Positions 16,521 to 26,437 are shown, counted from the stretch's first letter. The stretch is DNA of 33,273 nucleotides from Bacteroidaceae bacterium (GCA_017940565.1 JAGAYH010000034.1:1-33273); one strand, 5' to 3'. The notes: generated by a model from the letters alone, not told the origin. A program made the numbers and translations.

Positions 16521-17819
16521 ATGATAACAAGAAGAGTATTTCTCCGCCGGTCAGCCTCGGCACTTGCCGCCGGCATCCTGGTGCCGCAGGTTCTGAAATC
16601 GCAAACCCTCGGTGCCGCCCCCAGCGACCAACTCCGTGTGGCGCTCATCGGATGCAAAAGTATGGGGTGGAAAGACCTGACCACTTTTATGAAACACGCC
16701 GGTGTAAGCTGTGTGGCCCTTTGCGACATAGACAACAATATACTTGAAAGCCGTGCCGACCAAGCCCGGAAACTGTGGGGCTCCCGGCCTGAAACATATA
16801 CCGACTACCGCCGCGTCTTGGACCGCAAGGATGTGGACGCCGTCATCATCGCCACGCCCGACCACTGGCATTGCCTGATGATGACCGACGCCTGCGCCGC
16901 CGGAAAGGATGTCTATGTGGAAGGTCCCGCGGCTCACAGTCTGGCCGAGTGCGACGTCATGGCGGCAGCCCAGCAGCGTTACGGCCGCGTGGTCCAGGTA
17001 GGCCAGCCCTTGCGCAGTTCAGAACTCTGGAACGAGATGAAACGCATCGTCGCCAGCGGACAACTGGGCACGATAGCCCGTGTCAACGTGTGGGCCAACA
17101 TGAGTTGGGACCCTGTCCGCGACGCCTCACAGAGCAATGCCGTACCTCAGGGCGTGGACTACGATCTCTGGCTCGGCCCCGCTCCGAAGCGGGCCTTCAA
17201 TGCCTACCGTTTCCACAACTCATGGTGCCAGTTCTGGGACTATGGCGGCGGTCTGATTGCCTACGTGGGCACTCACCTGCTTGACGTGGCTCTCGCCGGC
17301 ATGAACGTTGCCTCCATGCCGCTCCGCGTGGTAGGCTCGGGTGCCAACCATACCGTTCCCGGCAACAAGGCCGAGACGTTCGACAACCTCAGCGTATTCT
17401 ACCAGTTCCCCAAATTCCTGATGCAGTGGAGCAACGTCGGCATCGAGGGCGGCCCCTTCGGCATGAACCGCGGCGTCGAGTTCAAGGGAACGGACGCCAG
17501 CCTCGTGGTCAACGACGAGACGATGACGCTTGTTCCGGTGGGCAAAAAGTTGGAGCCCCAATCGTGGAAAGCCTCCAACGATGCCGTCTTCGACCACATC
17601 GGCAACTTCATCGACTGTGCCCGACAGCATCGCGCGGCCACGGCCTGCACCATCGGGCAGGGCGCCTTCAGCGCCAAGTATGCCCATCTGGGCAACATTG
17701 CCGCCCGCACCGGCGAAGCACTGGTCTACGACCCGCAGCACCATACCTTCCACAACCGCAAGGCCGACCGTCTCATCGCCCCGGCCTATCGCAAACCCTG
17801 GCGGCTGCCGAAAAGCTGA
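16521..17819 (+). CDS. Gfo/Idh/MocA paralogue with Tat-like signal and missing catalytic residues
   Basis: 432 residues. The start ITRRVFLRRSASALAAGIL is a twin-arginine-type signal, suggesting export in folded, cofactor-loaded form. From residue 34 on it closely parallels the preceding gene (LIGCKSMGWKDLT, ATPDHWHCLMMTDACAAGKD, GRVVQVGQ). The EKP motif reads VEGPAA, with Gly135 in place of the lysine, and the DxGxHxxD motif reads AYVGTHLLD, with Tyr248 in place of the aspartate; H252 and D255 remain. I checked both substitutions in the nucleotide sequence, and neighbouring residues stay conserved, so this is not a frameshift. By family knowledge the protein should be a poor or dead dehydrogenase. 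It may be a binding or regulatory partner, or use altered chemistry. Confidence 0.9.
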   Translation: MITRRVFLRRSASALAAGILVPQVLKSQTLGAAPSDQLRVALIGCKSMGWKDLTTFMKHAGVSCVALCDIDNNILESRADQARKLWGSRPETYTDYRRVLDRKDVDAVIIATPDHWHCLMMTDACAAGKDVYVEGPAAHSLAECDVMAAAQQRYGRVVQVGQPLRSSELWNEMKRIVASGQLGTIARVNVWANMSWDPVRDASQSNAVPQGVDYDLWLGPAPKRAFNAYRFHNSWCQFWDYGGGLIAYVGTHLLDVALAGMNVASMPLRVVGSGANHTVPGNKAETFDNLSVFYQFPKFLMQWSNVGIEGGPFGMNRGVEFKGTDASLVVNDETMTLVPVGKKLEPQSWKASNDAVFDHIGNFIDCARQHRAATACTIGQGAFSAKYAHLGNIAARTGEALVYDPQHHTFHNRKADRLIAPAYRKPWRLPKS

Positions 17820-17861
17820 ACGGCGGTAAACCGTGGAAAAAGCCATATAGCGAAATTAACG

Positions 17862-17924
17862 ACAGAAACGGCGCCTCAAAAATTTGAGGCGCCGTTTATA
17901 ATTTTTGAAACGCCGTTTGTGATT
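17862..17924. repeat. 21-bp array F (GC-core type)
   Basis: Two direct units begin at 17883 and 17904 (TTTGAGGCGCCGTTTATAA and TTTGAAACGCCGTTTGTGA), 21 bp apart, preceded by an inverted copy at 17882-17862. The inverted/direct pair makes the terminator of the oxidoreductase operon. Confidence 0.8.
17866..17908 (+). terminator. Terminator of the sugar isomerase/oxidoreductase operon
   Basis: AAACGGCGCCTCAAA (17866-17880) pairs perfectly with TTTGAGGCGCCGTTT (17883-17897), followed by ATAATTTTT. The stem is built from one inverted and one direct array-F unit. Confidence 0.8.
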
Positions 17925-18001
17925 TTGGACAAAAGTCTGCCGCCATAGGGCACTCTCCTTTCGTTCGGTAACACTCAAAGATGAAAAACGTTGTCTTTCA
18001 T

Positions 18002-18033
18002 TTTGGCGCTGCTCTCACTTATTTGTAACTTTG
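18002..18033 (+). promoter_or_regulatory. Promoter of the leuS operon
   Basis: TTTG (18002-18005), 20-nt spacer, then TAACTTTG (18026-18033): a full match to the Bacteroidetes consensus, 43 nt before the leuS ATG. Confidence 0.88.
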
Positions 18034-18076
18034 CACTCTAAATAAAGTTTTTTGGACAAAAAGTAAGCATTTAACA

Positions 18077-20896
18077 ATGGAATACAGATTCAACGAGATT
18101 GAACGGAAATGGCGCCAGCGCTGGGTGGAGCAACACACGTATGAAGTGAAGGAAGACCCCTCGCGGCCGAAATACTATGTGCTCAACATGTTTCCCTATC
18201 CCAGCGGCGCCGGTTTGCACGTGGGCCATCCGCTGGGCTACATAGCCAGCGACATCTATGCCCGCTACAAGCGGATGAAGGGCTTCAACGTGCTCAACCC
18301 TATGGGCTACGACGCCTACGGCCTGCCCGCCGAGCAATATGCCATCCAGACGGGACAGCATCCCGCCGTGACCACGGAGCAGAACATCAACCGCTACCGC
18401 GAGCAACTGGACAACATCGGCTTCTCCTTCGACTGGAGCCGCGAGGTGCGCACCTGCGACCCGCAATATTACCACTGGACGCAGTGGGCCTTCCAGAAGA
18501 TGTTCAACTCGTTCTATTGCAACACCTGCCAAAAGGCACAGCCCATCGAAAAACTGGTGCAGCACCTCAGCCAGCACGGCACCGAAGGGCTCGATGCCGC
18601 CCAGACGGAAGAACTGCATCTGACAGCCGCAGAGTGGAATGCCATGAGCGAGGCCGAACAGAGCCGCACGCTGATGAACTGGCGCATTGCCTACCTGGGC
18701 GAGATGATGGTGAACTGGTGTCCCGAACTGGGCACGGTGCTGGCCAACGACGAAGTGGTGGAAGGCCTGAGCGTGCGCGGCGGCTACCCCGTGGTACAAA
18801 AGAAGATGAAACAATGGTGCCTGCGTGTGTCAGCCTATGCCCAGCGTCTGCTCGACGGACTGGATACCATCGACTGGACCGACTCCATCAAGGAGACACA
18901 GCGCAACTGGATAGGCCGCTCTGAAGGAACCGAAGTGCTCTTCAGAGTCAAGGACAGCGACGTGACGTTCACCATCTTCACCACACGCGCCGACACCATG
19001 TTCGGCGTCACCTTCATGGTGCTGGCTCCTGAGAGCGAACTGGTGGGCCAACTGACCACACCGGAACAGCACGAAGCCGTGGAAGCCTACGTGACACGCA
19101 CCAAGAAGAAAACCGAGCGCGAGCGCCAGATAGCCACCGACAAGACCGGCGTCTTCACCGGTTCATACGCCATCAACCCATTCACGGGCGACGAGGTGCC
19201 CATTTGGGTGAGCGACTACGTACTGGCCGGCTACGGCACGGGAGCCATCATGGCCGTGCCCGCCCACGACAGCCGCGACTACGCCTTTGCCAAGACGTTC
19301 AACCTGCCCATCATCCCGCTGATAGAAGGCTGCGACGTGAGCCAGGAGAGCTTCGACGCCAAGGAAGGCATCGTGACCAATTCACAGGGCAAGGACTTTT
19401 CGCTGAACGGACTGACCGTGAAGGAAGCCATCGCCGCCACAAAGAAATACGTCACCGAAAAAGGCTTGGGCCGCGTGAAAGTGAACTACCGCCTCCGCGA
19501 CGCCATCTTCAGCCGCCAGCGCTACTGGGGCGAACCCTTCCCCGTGTACTACGACAACGGCACCCCGCGCATGATTCCCGAAGAATGCCTGCCGCTGGAA
19601 TTGCCCGAAGTGAAGAAATTCCTGCCCACCGAGACGGGCGAGCCGCCCCTGGGCAACGCCGAGCGCTGGGCATGGGACACCGTGAACCGCTGCGTTACGG
19701 AAAACAGCAAGATTGACAACCAGACGGTATTCCCCCTCGAACTGAACACCATGCCGGGCTTTGCCGGTTCCAGCGCCTACTATCTGCGCTATATGGACCC
19801 GAAAAACGACCGCGCTCTTGTGGACCACGACGTGGATGCCTACTGGAAGAGCGTGGACCTCTACATCGGCGGCACGGAGCATGCCACCGGCCACCTCATC
19901 TACTCCCGCTTCTGGAACAAATTCCTCTTTGACCTCGGCTACAGCTGCGAGGAGGAGCCGTTCAAGAAGCTGGTGAACCAAGGCATGATTCAAGGCCGCA
20001 GCAACTTCGTTTACCGCGTGCAGGGCACAAACACCTTCGTCTCGCTCGGTCTGAAAGACCAGTACGAGGTGACACCCATCCATGTGAACGTGAACATCGT
20101 GCAGAACGACGTGCTCGACCTCGAAGCCTTCAAGGCCTGGCGGCCGGAATACAACGACGCCGAGTTTATCCTTGAAGACGGCAAATACGTCTGCGGCTGG
20201 GCCATCGAAAAGATGTCCAAGTCCATGTTCAACGTGGTCAACCCCGACCGTATCGTCGAGAAGTACGGGGCCGACACCCTGCGTCTCTACGAAATGTTCC
20301 TCGGCCCCATCAACATGAGCAAACCCTGGGACAGCAACGGCATTGACGGCTGCGCCCGCTTCCTGCGCAAGGCCTGGAACCTCTTCTGGGACAAGCAGGG
20401 CAACTTCGTGCCCAAGGAAGGCACCGCCACGCCGGAAAATCTCAAGAGCATCAACAAACTCATCAAGAAGGTGAGCGACGACATCGAGGTGTACTCCTAC
20501 AACACGTCCATTTCGGCCTTTATGATTTGCACCAATGAACTGGCGCAACAGAAATGCACCGACAAGGGCATCTTCGAGCAGTTCGTCACACTGTTGGCCC
20601 CCTTCACCCCCCACATTGCCGAAGAGCTGTGGGAGCAGCTCGGGCACGCCACCACCGTGTGCGACGCACCCTGGCCCGAATGTCAGGAACAGTATCTGAA
20701 GGAAGACAGCGAGACCATCAGCGTGAGCTTCAACGGCAAGACACGCTTCACCCTCGACCTGCCCACCGACATCAGCCGCGAAGACGCCGAAAAGGCCGCC
20801 CTTCAGGCCGAGGCCACGCCGAAGTATCTCGAAGGCAAGCAGGTGGTCAAGGTCATCGTAGTGCCCCACCGCATCATCAACATCGTAATAAAATAA
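18077..20896 (+). CDS. leuS: Leucyl-tRNA synthetase
   Basis: 939 residues, the normal size for this phylum. It charges tRNA-Leu in the cytoplasm. The class I signatures are present: H48-V-G-H51 within [16 protein letters not shown] and K712-M-S-K-S716 in [14 protein letters not shown]. The CP1 editing domain lies between ([20 protein letters not shown] and [16 protein letters not shown], the threonine-rich and GTG...MAVPAHD editing motifs). The C-terminal anticodon-binding helical domain follows ([20 protein letters not shown]). It is the first gene of a five-gene unit; the YitT-family gene starts 3 nt after its stop. Confidence 0.98.
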   Translation: MEYRFNEIERKWRQRWVEQHTYEVKEDPSRPKYYVLNMFPYPSGAGLHVGHPLGYIASDIYARYKRMKGFNVLNPMGYDAYGLPAEQYAIQTGQHPAVTTEQNINRYREQLDNIGFSFDWSREVRTCDPQYYHWTQWAFQKMFNSFYCNTCQKAQPIEKLVQHLSQHGTEGLDAAQTEELHLTAAEWNAMSEAEQSRTLMNWRIAYLGEMMVNWCPELGTVLANDEVVEGLSVRGGYPVVQKKMKQWCLRVSAYAQRLLDGLDTIDWTDSIKETQRNWIGRSEGTEVLFRVKDSDVTFTIFTTRADTMFGVTFMVLAPESELVGQLTTPEQHEAVEAYVTRTKKKTERERQIATDKTGVFTGSYAINPFTGDEVPIWVSDYVLAGYGTGAIMAVPAHDSRDYAFAKTFNLPIIPLIEGCDVSQESFDAKEGIVTNSQGKDFSLNGLTVKEAIAATKKYVTEKGLGRVKVNYRLRDAIFSRQRYWGEPFPVYYDNGTPRMIPEECLPLELPEVKKFLPTETGEPPLGNAERWAWDTVNRCVTENSKIDNQTVFPLELNTMPGFAGSSAYYLRYMDPKNDRALVDHDVDAYWKSVDLYIGGTEHATGHLIYSRFWNKFLFDLGYSCEEEPFKKLVNQGMIQGRSNFVYRVQGTNTFVSLGLKDQYEVTPIHVNVNIVQNDVLDLEAFKAWRPEYNDAEFILEDGKYVCGWAIEKMSKSMFNVVNPDRIVEKYGADTLRLYEMFLGPINMSKPWDSNGIDGCARFLRKAWNLFWDKQGNFVPKEGTATPENLKSINKLIKKVSDDIEVYSYNTSISAFMICTNELAQQKCTDKGIFEQFVTLLAPFTPHIAEELWEQLGHATTVCDAPWPECQEQYLKEDSETISVSFNGKTRFTLDLPTDISREDAEKAALQAEATPKYLEGKQVVKVIVVPHRIINIVIK

Positions 20897-20899
20897 CGT

Positions 20900-21790
20900 A
20901 TGGATTTAATGAAGCCCACACTCCGCAACATGGTGCACGACCTGAGCCTCATGTCGCTCGGCATCATCTTGTATGCCATTGGATTCACCCTCTTCCAACT
21001 GCCCTACCACATCACGCCGGGAGCCACCACGGGTTTGGCCGCCATCTTCTTCTACATTTGGGGCATTCCCGTCACCGTCACCTATTTCTGCATCAATGTG
21101 GTGTTGCTCGTCGTGGCCCTGCGCATCCTGGGATTCAAGTTCATGGCCAACACTATCTACGGCATTCTCTTCATGACCTTCGTCCTCTGGGCCATACCCG
21201 CCTGGTTCGGCGACGAGCACGGCCTGCTGCCCCAAGTGCTCGGTGAGCACGACATGTTCATGGCCTGCATCATCGGTGCCATCATCGAAGGCATCGGCCT
21301 GGGATTCGTCTTCCTGGGCAACGGCAGCACGGGCGGCACCGACATCGTCGGGGCCGTGGTCAACCACTACCGCGACATGAGCATCGGGCAGGGCATCATG
21401 ATAGCCGACCTGCTCATCATCTCGTCCAGCTTCCTGGTGTTCCATGACGTACGCCTGCTCATCTACGGCTACTGCACGCTGTTCATCGAAACCAGTGTGC
21501 TCGACTTCGTGATGAACCGCATGCGCCAGTCGGTGCAATTTTTCATTTTCTCCGAAAAATACGACGAGATAGCCGCCGAGATAGCCAAGACCGGCCGCGG
21601 AGTCACCGTGCTCGACGGCGAGGGATGGTACACCAAACAGCAGCACAAGGTGCTCGTCGTGCTGGCCCGCCGCCGCGAGAGTCCCTTCATCTTCCGTGTC
21701 ATCCGCACGCTCGACCCCAAAGCCTTCGTGGCCCAGAGCAAGGTCGTGGGCGTCTTTGGCAACGGCTTCGACAAGATGAAAGGCAAGTGA
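20900..21790 (+). CDS. YitT family membrane protein (DUF2179 domain)
   Basis: 296 residues. The N-terminal two thirds holds about five to six membrane helices with the family's glycine-rich ITPGATTGLAAIF and GNGSTGGTDIVG segments. The last ~70 residues form the soluble DUF2179 domain (GRGVTVLDGEGWYTKQQHKVLVVLARRRE, with the conserved GxGxTxLxGxGxYT-like pattern). The function of YitT proteins is not settled; they are inner-membrane proteins suspected of transport. It is placed directly after leuS and before the glycosyltransferase-RdgB gene, so it is probably cotranscribed with leuS. Confidence 0.9.
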   Translation: MDLMKPTLRNMVHDLSLMSLGIILYAIGFTLFQLPYHITPGATTGLAAIFFYIWGIPVTVTYFCINVVLLVVALRILGFKFMANTIYGILFMTFVLWAIPAWFGDEHGLLPQVLGEHDMFMACIIGAIIEGIGLGFVFLGNGSTGGTDIVGAVVNHYRDMSIGQGIMIADLLIISSSFLVFHDVRLLIYGYCTLFIETSVLDFVMNRMRQSVQFFIFSEKYDEIAAEIAKTGRGVTVLDGEGWYTKQQHKVLVVLARRRESPFIFRVIRTLDPKAFVAQSKVVGVFGNGFDKMKGK

Positions 21791-21850
21791 CACGCCGCCG
21801 TGCCAACCTCCCGACGGCGCCGTGACGTAGCAATGCTGGACTTCTGCAAA

Positions 21851-21912
21851 ACAAAACGGAGTTAGCGCGCACTAAATCGGATTTAGTCGCGACGAAAACG
21901 GATATACATCAG
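21851..21912 (+). repeat. 21-bp array G abutting a start codon
   Basis: Units begin at 21851 (one base short), 21871 and 21892, and the last ends at the base before the ATG at 21913. The middle unit is a perfect 17-mer dyad, ACTAAATC-g-GATTTAGT (21871-21887). Between the YitT stop and the array (21791-21850) there is only a weak GC-rich imperfect hairpin. Confidence 0.82.
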
Positions 21913-23352
21913 ATGAAAACCAAAGAGCAGTTTCCCCCCGGCCTGACCGTAGTCCCCATCTCGGGGCTCGCCAACCGCATGCGTGTGGTGGTGTCGGCTG
22001 TGGTGGCCGCCCGCACGCTGAGAGTACCCGTGCGCCTGGTATGGCAGCCCGCGTGGGACTGCCGCGCCCGCTTCGACCAGCTCTTCCTGCCCCTCAACGA
22101 CGAGCGGGCCACGCTGGACGGCGGCACATGGCTCGACACACCGGCCACAAAGCGCAACCTATTCGTGCCCAAACTGCTGCGCCGCCGACGCTACGCCGAG
22201 GAGTGGCGCTGCTACGACCCGGGATTCCATCCCGACCTGATGCAAATCACGACCGACCACCCCAGCCTCTACATGGACACCTGCTTCTCGCTCGGCCCTT
22301 ATTCCCACGACGACTTGCGCCACACCTTCCGCCCCCTGCCCATCCTGCAGGAACGCATCAACAGGGTGGCATCACTGTTTACCGGCGCCACGGTCGGCGT
22401 ACACGTGCGCCGCACCGACCACCGCGAGGCCATAAGTCACAGTCCGCTCAGCGGCTTCCGCCGGCGTGTCGACACGCTGCTCGACAGGGGCGAGGCCGAC
22501 ACCGTATTCCTCAGCACCGACGACGACCGCGTGCGCCAATACTTCCGCCAGACCTACGGGCTGCGCCTGGTAACCCTTCAGCCCCACTTGGAGCGCCACA
22601 CCCTGCGCGGCATGGAAGACGCCGTGGTCGATCTGTGGGCCCTGGCACGCACCACACGCATACTGGGCAGCTATCACTCGTCCTTCTCCGACACCGCCGC
22701 CGAGCTGGGCGACATTCCCTTTGAAGTGGTCACCGAAACCGAAATACCCGAAAATACCCCCAAACCAATGAAGCGAAAACTGGTTTTTGCCACCAACAAC
22801 GTGCATAAACTGCGCGAGATACGCGAAATCATGCCCGCCGACATCGAAGTGCTCAGCCTGGCCGACCTGCACTGCGAGGGCGACATCCCCGAAACGGCCG
22901 ACACGCTCGAGGGCAACGCCCTCATCAAGGCCCACTACGTTTACGACCGCTTCGGCCTCGACTGCTTTGCCGATGACACCGGCCTCGAAGTGGATGCCCT
23001 CGACGGCGGCCCCGGCGTCCACACGGCCCGCTACGCCGGCGACGACCAGAATCCACAGGCCAATATGAAGAAAATTTTGGCCGAAATGAAAGAAAAAACC
23101 GACCGTCACGCACGATTTCGCACCGTTATCGCGTTAATAGAGAAAGGCGAGGAGCGACTGTTCGAAGGCCGGGTCGATGGCATCATCACCACCGAGGCCC
23201 GCGGCGACCAAGGCTTCGGCTACGACCCCGTGTTCAGCCCCGAAGCCACCGGACAGACGTTTGCCGAGATGGGCGAACAGGCCAAAAACCGCATCAGCCA
23301 CCGGGCACGCGCCGTACAGAAACTCCTGCAGTACATCAACAACCAATCCTAA
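21913..23352 (+). CDS. rdgB: Fusion of a fucosyltransferase-like glycosyltransferase with RdgB/HAM1 NTP pyrophosphatase
   Basis: One 479-residue frame joins two unrelated domains. Residues about 10-275 resemble nucleotide-sugar transferases of the alpha-fucosyltransferase type, with [15 protein letters not shown] near the start and H164-V-R-R-T-D169, the HxRRxD donor-binding motif, then GSYHSSFSD. Residues 286-479 are a full-length RdgB, which hydrolyses non-canonical purine NTPs (dITP, XTP) to monophosphates: [24 protein letters not shown] with the catalytic Asp pair, and GYDPVF. The junction is a short proline-rich linker ([13 protein letters not shown]). Met286 (ATG at 22768) is the natural start of a stand-alone RdgB, so internal initiation could also yield it. 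Neither domain shows a break. The transferase assignment rests on motifs only. Confidence 0.85.
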   Translation: MKTKEQFPPGLTVVPISGLANRMRVVVSAVVAARTLRVPVRLVWQPAWDCRARFDQLFLPLNDERATLDGGTWLDTPATKRNLFVPKLLRRRRYAEEWRCYDPGFHPDLMQITTDHPSLYMDTCFSLGPYSHDDLRHTFRPLPILQERINRVASLFTGATVGVHVRRTDHREAISHSPLSGFRRRVDTLLDRGEADTVFLSTDDDRVRQYFRQTYGLRLVTLQPHLERHTLRGMEDAVVDLWALARTTRILGSYHSSFSDTAAELGDIPFEVVTETEIPENTPKPMKRKLVFATNNVHKLREIREIMPADIEVLSLADLHCEGDIPETADTLEGNALIKAHYVYDRFGLDCFADDTGLEVDALDGGPGVHTARYAGDDQNPQANMKKILAEMKEKTDRHARFRTVIALIEKGEERLFEGRVDGIITTEARGDQGFGYDPVFSPEATGQTFAEMGEQAKNRISHRARAVQKLLQYINNQS

Positions 23353-23353
23353 G

Positions 23354-25660
23354 ATGACCTATCCGATGAGAACGTTTTTCACCCTCGTCCTGGCATTGGC
23401 CCTCACCAGTGCCGGTGCACGCGACTGGACAGCCTACATGTCCTACCACAACTGCACCCACAACATCCATGCCTCAGGCCGCGTCTATGCCCTGACCAAC
23501 GGCAGCATCTTCACCTACCGCTTCGGCGATGCACAAGTGAGCACGTTCTCGAAACCTTCAGGGCTCAGCAGCACCAACATCAAGATGATGAGCTACAACG
23601 AGACGGAAGACGCCTTCCTGCTGGTCTATACGGACAACCGCATGGACGTGCTCGGCACCAACGACAGCATCACCCGCATGCCGGAATACCGCAACAGCAA
23701 TGTCAGCGACAAAACCGTCAACGCCATCTCCATGGTGGGGAAAAACGCCTACGTGGCTACCAACAGCGGGGTCATGGTCATCAACATGGCACGCCGCGAA
23801 ATCAGCAACTTCTATGAGTTCAGTTCTCCCGTCCGCGGTTGCGCCGCCACGGGAAAGACCATCGTGGCCCTCTTGGCCGACGGCAATGTGTACGGCGGCG
23901 AGACATCGAAAAACCTGCTTGACAAGTCCAATTGGACCGTGCTGGTGAAAAACGTGACCTACACAGGACTGACCAACTACAAAGACTACATCTACATGTG
24001 GAACAGCGGCAGCATCTACCGTCTCAACGACAATCTCAACGGACTGGTGCGCGTTCAGATAGCCCGCTACTCCTATTTCAATTTCACCGGCGATGACATC
24101 ATCGTGGGCAATGCCTCCCAAGTGGTCTTCCTCGACGAAGACGGCGTGCAGAAAACCATTGACATACCCAATGACTTCAAATACCTCGACTATGACGGCG
24201 AATACTACTGGGCCAGCCGCGGCGCCGCAGGTCTGCAGCCCTACACCCTGCGCAACGACAGCCTGGTGCCGGCCGCCTCGCCCGTAGTGCCAAACAGCCC
24301 GGTGCGCAACTTCACCTATTGGGTTACCTACGCTCCCAACGAGCGCCTCCTCATCGGCGGCGGCAGCCACAATTACGAAGGTATCAACTACGACGGCACG
24401 GTCATGACCTACCAGGACAAGTTGTGGACTAACTTCAGCGAAGACAGCATCGCCATCAAGACCGGCCAGCCCTACCGCAACATCACCGCCGTGGCGCAAG
24501 ACCCCCTCAACCCCGAACATCACTTCGCCTCATCGGCCGGCATGGGCATCTACGAATTTCTCAACGGCAGGTTCGTTCGCCAATACGATTGCGACAACAG
24601 CCCGCTCTCGACCATCCTGCCCGATATCCCCAACTACCGCCGCTACGTTCGCATCTCCGGTCTGAACTTCGACAGCGAAGGCAACCTCTGGATGTTCAAC
24701 AACGAGGTGGACACCGTGCTCCGCGTGCGCCAGGCCGACGGCAGGTGGCGCGCCTTCTACTTTGGCTCGTTGGCCGGCTACCCCACGTTCGACAAAATCA
24801 TCTTCGACCGGCGCGGCTGGCTCTGGGGCACCCACCGGCGCGGCACGGCCTCGCACAACGCCGGCGTGCTCTGCCTTGACTACGGAGGCACCCTCAACAC
24901 CCGCACCGACGACCGCTGGCGTTTCCACAACAAGTTCACCAATCAGGACAACACCGAATACACCTTCTCCCTGCTCTACGACGTGGCCGAAGACATGAAC
25001 GGCCAAATCTGGGTGGGCACCGAGCGCGGGCCCTTCCTACTGACCGACCCCACATCGTTCTTCAACGACTCGCCTGTGTTCACACAGGTGAAAGTGCCCC
25101 GCAACGACGGCACCAACTACGCCGACTACCTGCTGGCCGACGTGCCCGTCACGGCCATTGCCATTGACGGCGGCAACCGCAAATGGTTCGGCACCGCCAA
25201 CCAGGGCGTTTACCTGGTCAGCGCCGACGGACTCGTCACCATCCACCACTTCACCGCAAAAAACTCGCCCCTGCTCTCCAACGTCATCTACGACATCGCC
25301 ATCAACGGCCAGACCGGCGAAGTCATGATAGGCACCGATGCCGGACTCATCGGCTACCGCGCCGATGCCACCGACCCGCAGACTGAACTCAAGGAGAGCA
25401 ACCTCCTCATCTATCCCAATCCCGTGCGGCCAGAGTTCCAAGGCAACCTCCGCGTGGACGGCCTCGTCTTCGACAGCGACGTCAAGATAACCACCGCCAC
25501 CGGCCAGCTCGTGGCCCAAGGCACCTCCGTCGGCGGCACCTTCACCTGGAACCTCCGCGACCTGCGCGGACGGCGCGTCAACACCGGCGTCTACTACATC
25601 ATCGCCTCCGACGCCAACGGCAAGGAGGGCGTGGCCGGCAAATTCGTCGTAGTAAAATAA
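23354..25660 (+). CDS. porZ: PorZ-like T9SS beta-propeller protein
   Basis: I start at ATG 23354, one base after the rdgB stop; a longer frame would run back inside rdgB. A second Met four codons on (MRTFFTLVLALALTSAGA, then RDWTAY) begins the signal peptide proper. The 768-residue product has repeated propeller blades through residues 30-690 (for example GLSSTNIKMMSYN, ALLADGNVYGG, GQIWVGTERGPF, RKWFGTANQGVYL) and a type-A-like C-terminal domain from NLLIYPNPVRPEF to GKFVVVK. This architecture and length match PorZ, a surface component of the type IX secretion attachment machinery that handles anionic lipopolysaccharide in Porphyromonas. A generic two-component-type propeller protein with a T9SS tail is the alternative. 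Confidence 0.82.
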   Translation: MTYPMRTFFTLVLALALTSAGARDWTAYMSYHNCTHNIHASGRVYALTNGSIFTYRFGDAQVSTFSKPSGLSSTNIKMMSYNETEDAFLLVYTDNRMDVLGTNDSITRMPEYRNSNVSDKTVNAISMVGKNAYVATNSGVMVINMARREISNFYEFSSPVRGCAATGKTIVALLADGNVYGGETSKNLLDKSNWTVLVKNVTYTGLTNYKDYIYMWNSGSIYRLNDNLNGLVRVQIARYSYFNFTGDDIIVGNASQVVFLDEDGVQKTIDIPNDFKYLDYDGEYYWASRGAAGLQPYTLRNDSLVPAASPVVPNSPVRNFTYWVTYAPNERLLIGGGSHNYEGINYDGTVMTYQDKLWTNFSEDSIAIKTGQPYRNITAVAQDPLNPEHHFASSAGMGIYEFLNGRFVRQYDCDNSPLSTILPDIPNYRRYVRISGLNFDSEGNLWMFNNEVDTVLRVRQADGRWRAFYFGSLAGYPTFDKIIFDRRGWLWGTHRRGTASHNAGVLCLDYGGTLNTRTDDRWRFHNKFTNQDNTEYTFSLLYDVAEDMNGQIWVGTERGPFLLTDPTSFFNDSPVFTQVKVPRNDGTNYADYLLADVPVTAIAIDGGNRKWFGTANQGVYLVSADGLVTIHHFTAKNSPLLSNVIYDIAINGQTGEVMIGTDAGLIGYRADATDPQTELKESNLLIYPNPVRPEFQGNLRVDGLVFDSDVKITTATGQLVAQGTSVGGTFTWNLRDLRGRRVNTGVYYIIASDANGKEGVAGKFVVVK

Positions 25661-25664
25661 AACC

Positions 25665-26354
25665 ATGACATATCCCAAAGCCCACAGACATCCCTGTCGG
25701 CATTGTTTCCTCCACATCACAACGAAACGATGCAACGACCCCTGTCTATGGGCTTTCATTTTTACCCTTTTCCTTCTTAGCCTCACCCCCTCGCCGCTCC
25801 GTGCGCAGTACGTCGCAGGCGACACCCTCGAGGTGGCCCAGTACGTCACCATCAACCGCACCTTCTACCGCGGCGACAGTATCCCCAACATGCGGCTCCA
25901 CGAATTCTACTGCTCACCGAAACCCGTCTTCAAGAACAAGAGAAAACAGCAGCAATACGACCGCATGGTGCGCAACGTGCGCTACCTCTACCCCCTGGCC
26001 CGCCTCGTGCGCACCACCCTCATCGAAACGCACGACTATCTCGAGACTCTGCCCGACAAGAAAGCCCGCCAGCAACACATCAACCGTGTCGAAAAAGGCG
26101 TCAAGGAGCAATACGGCCCCCTGGCCCGCCGCCTGTCGCGCAGCCAGGGGCGCATACTCGTCAAACTCATCGACCGCGAGTGCGGCCAAACCTCCTACGA
26201 AATGGTGCGCGCCTTCCTCGGCCCCGCCAAGGCAGCCTTCTACCAAGTCTTCGCCGGACTCTTCGGCAACAGCCTCACCAAACACTACGACCCCGAGGGC
26301 GACGATAAGGAAATGGAACGCATCGTCCGCCAGGTAGAAAGCGGACAGATTTAA
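25665..26354 (+). CDS. DUF4294 family protein, probably exported
   Basis: 229 residues. A basic leader of about 30 residues precedes a hydrophobic stretch (LWAFIFTLFLLSLTPSPLRA, then QYV) that reads as a signal peptide; the true start may therefore be later than the first ATG, although no internal Met sits just before the hydrophobic core. The mature part (VTINRTFYRGDSIPNMRLHE, then LYPLARLVRTTLIE and the GRILVKLIDRECGQTSYEMV block) matches the DUF4294 family, which is confined to Bacteroidetes and has no known activity. It starts 4 nt after porZ and closes the leuS unit. Confidence 0.82.
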   Translation: MTYPKAHRHPCRHCFLHITTKRCNDPCLWAFIFTLFLLSLTPSPLRAQYVAGDTLEVAQYVTINRTFYRGDSIPNMRLHEFYCSPKPVFKNKRKQQQYDRMVRNVRYLYPLARLVRTTLIETHDYLETLPDKKARQQHINRVEKGVKEQYGPLARRLSRSQGRILVKLIDRECGQTSYEMVRAFLGPAKAAFYQVFAGLFGNSLTKHYDPEGDDKEMERIVRQVESGQI

Positions 26355-26437
26355 CCCTTTTCACTATTATCCCACAGACAGCGTGCCATAGCACAACTAC
26401 GGCGCGTAAGAACCATTTTGCACCGCATAAAATCCGA

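Noticed and set aside
19382-20869. Long minus-strand open frame (about 495 codons) opposite leuS
   Set aside because: It lies fully antisense to the well-conserved leuS; GC-rich codon bias produces such mirror frames, and the translation is rich in V/H/G with no domain.
23177-23353. Upstream extension of the porZ-like frame inside rdgB
   Set aside because: It overlaps the conserved C-terminus of RdgB in another frame and has no signal peptide; the ATG at 23354 gives one.
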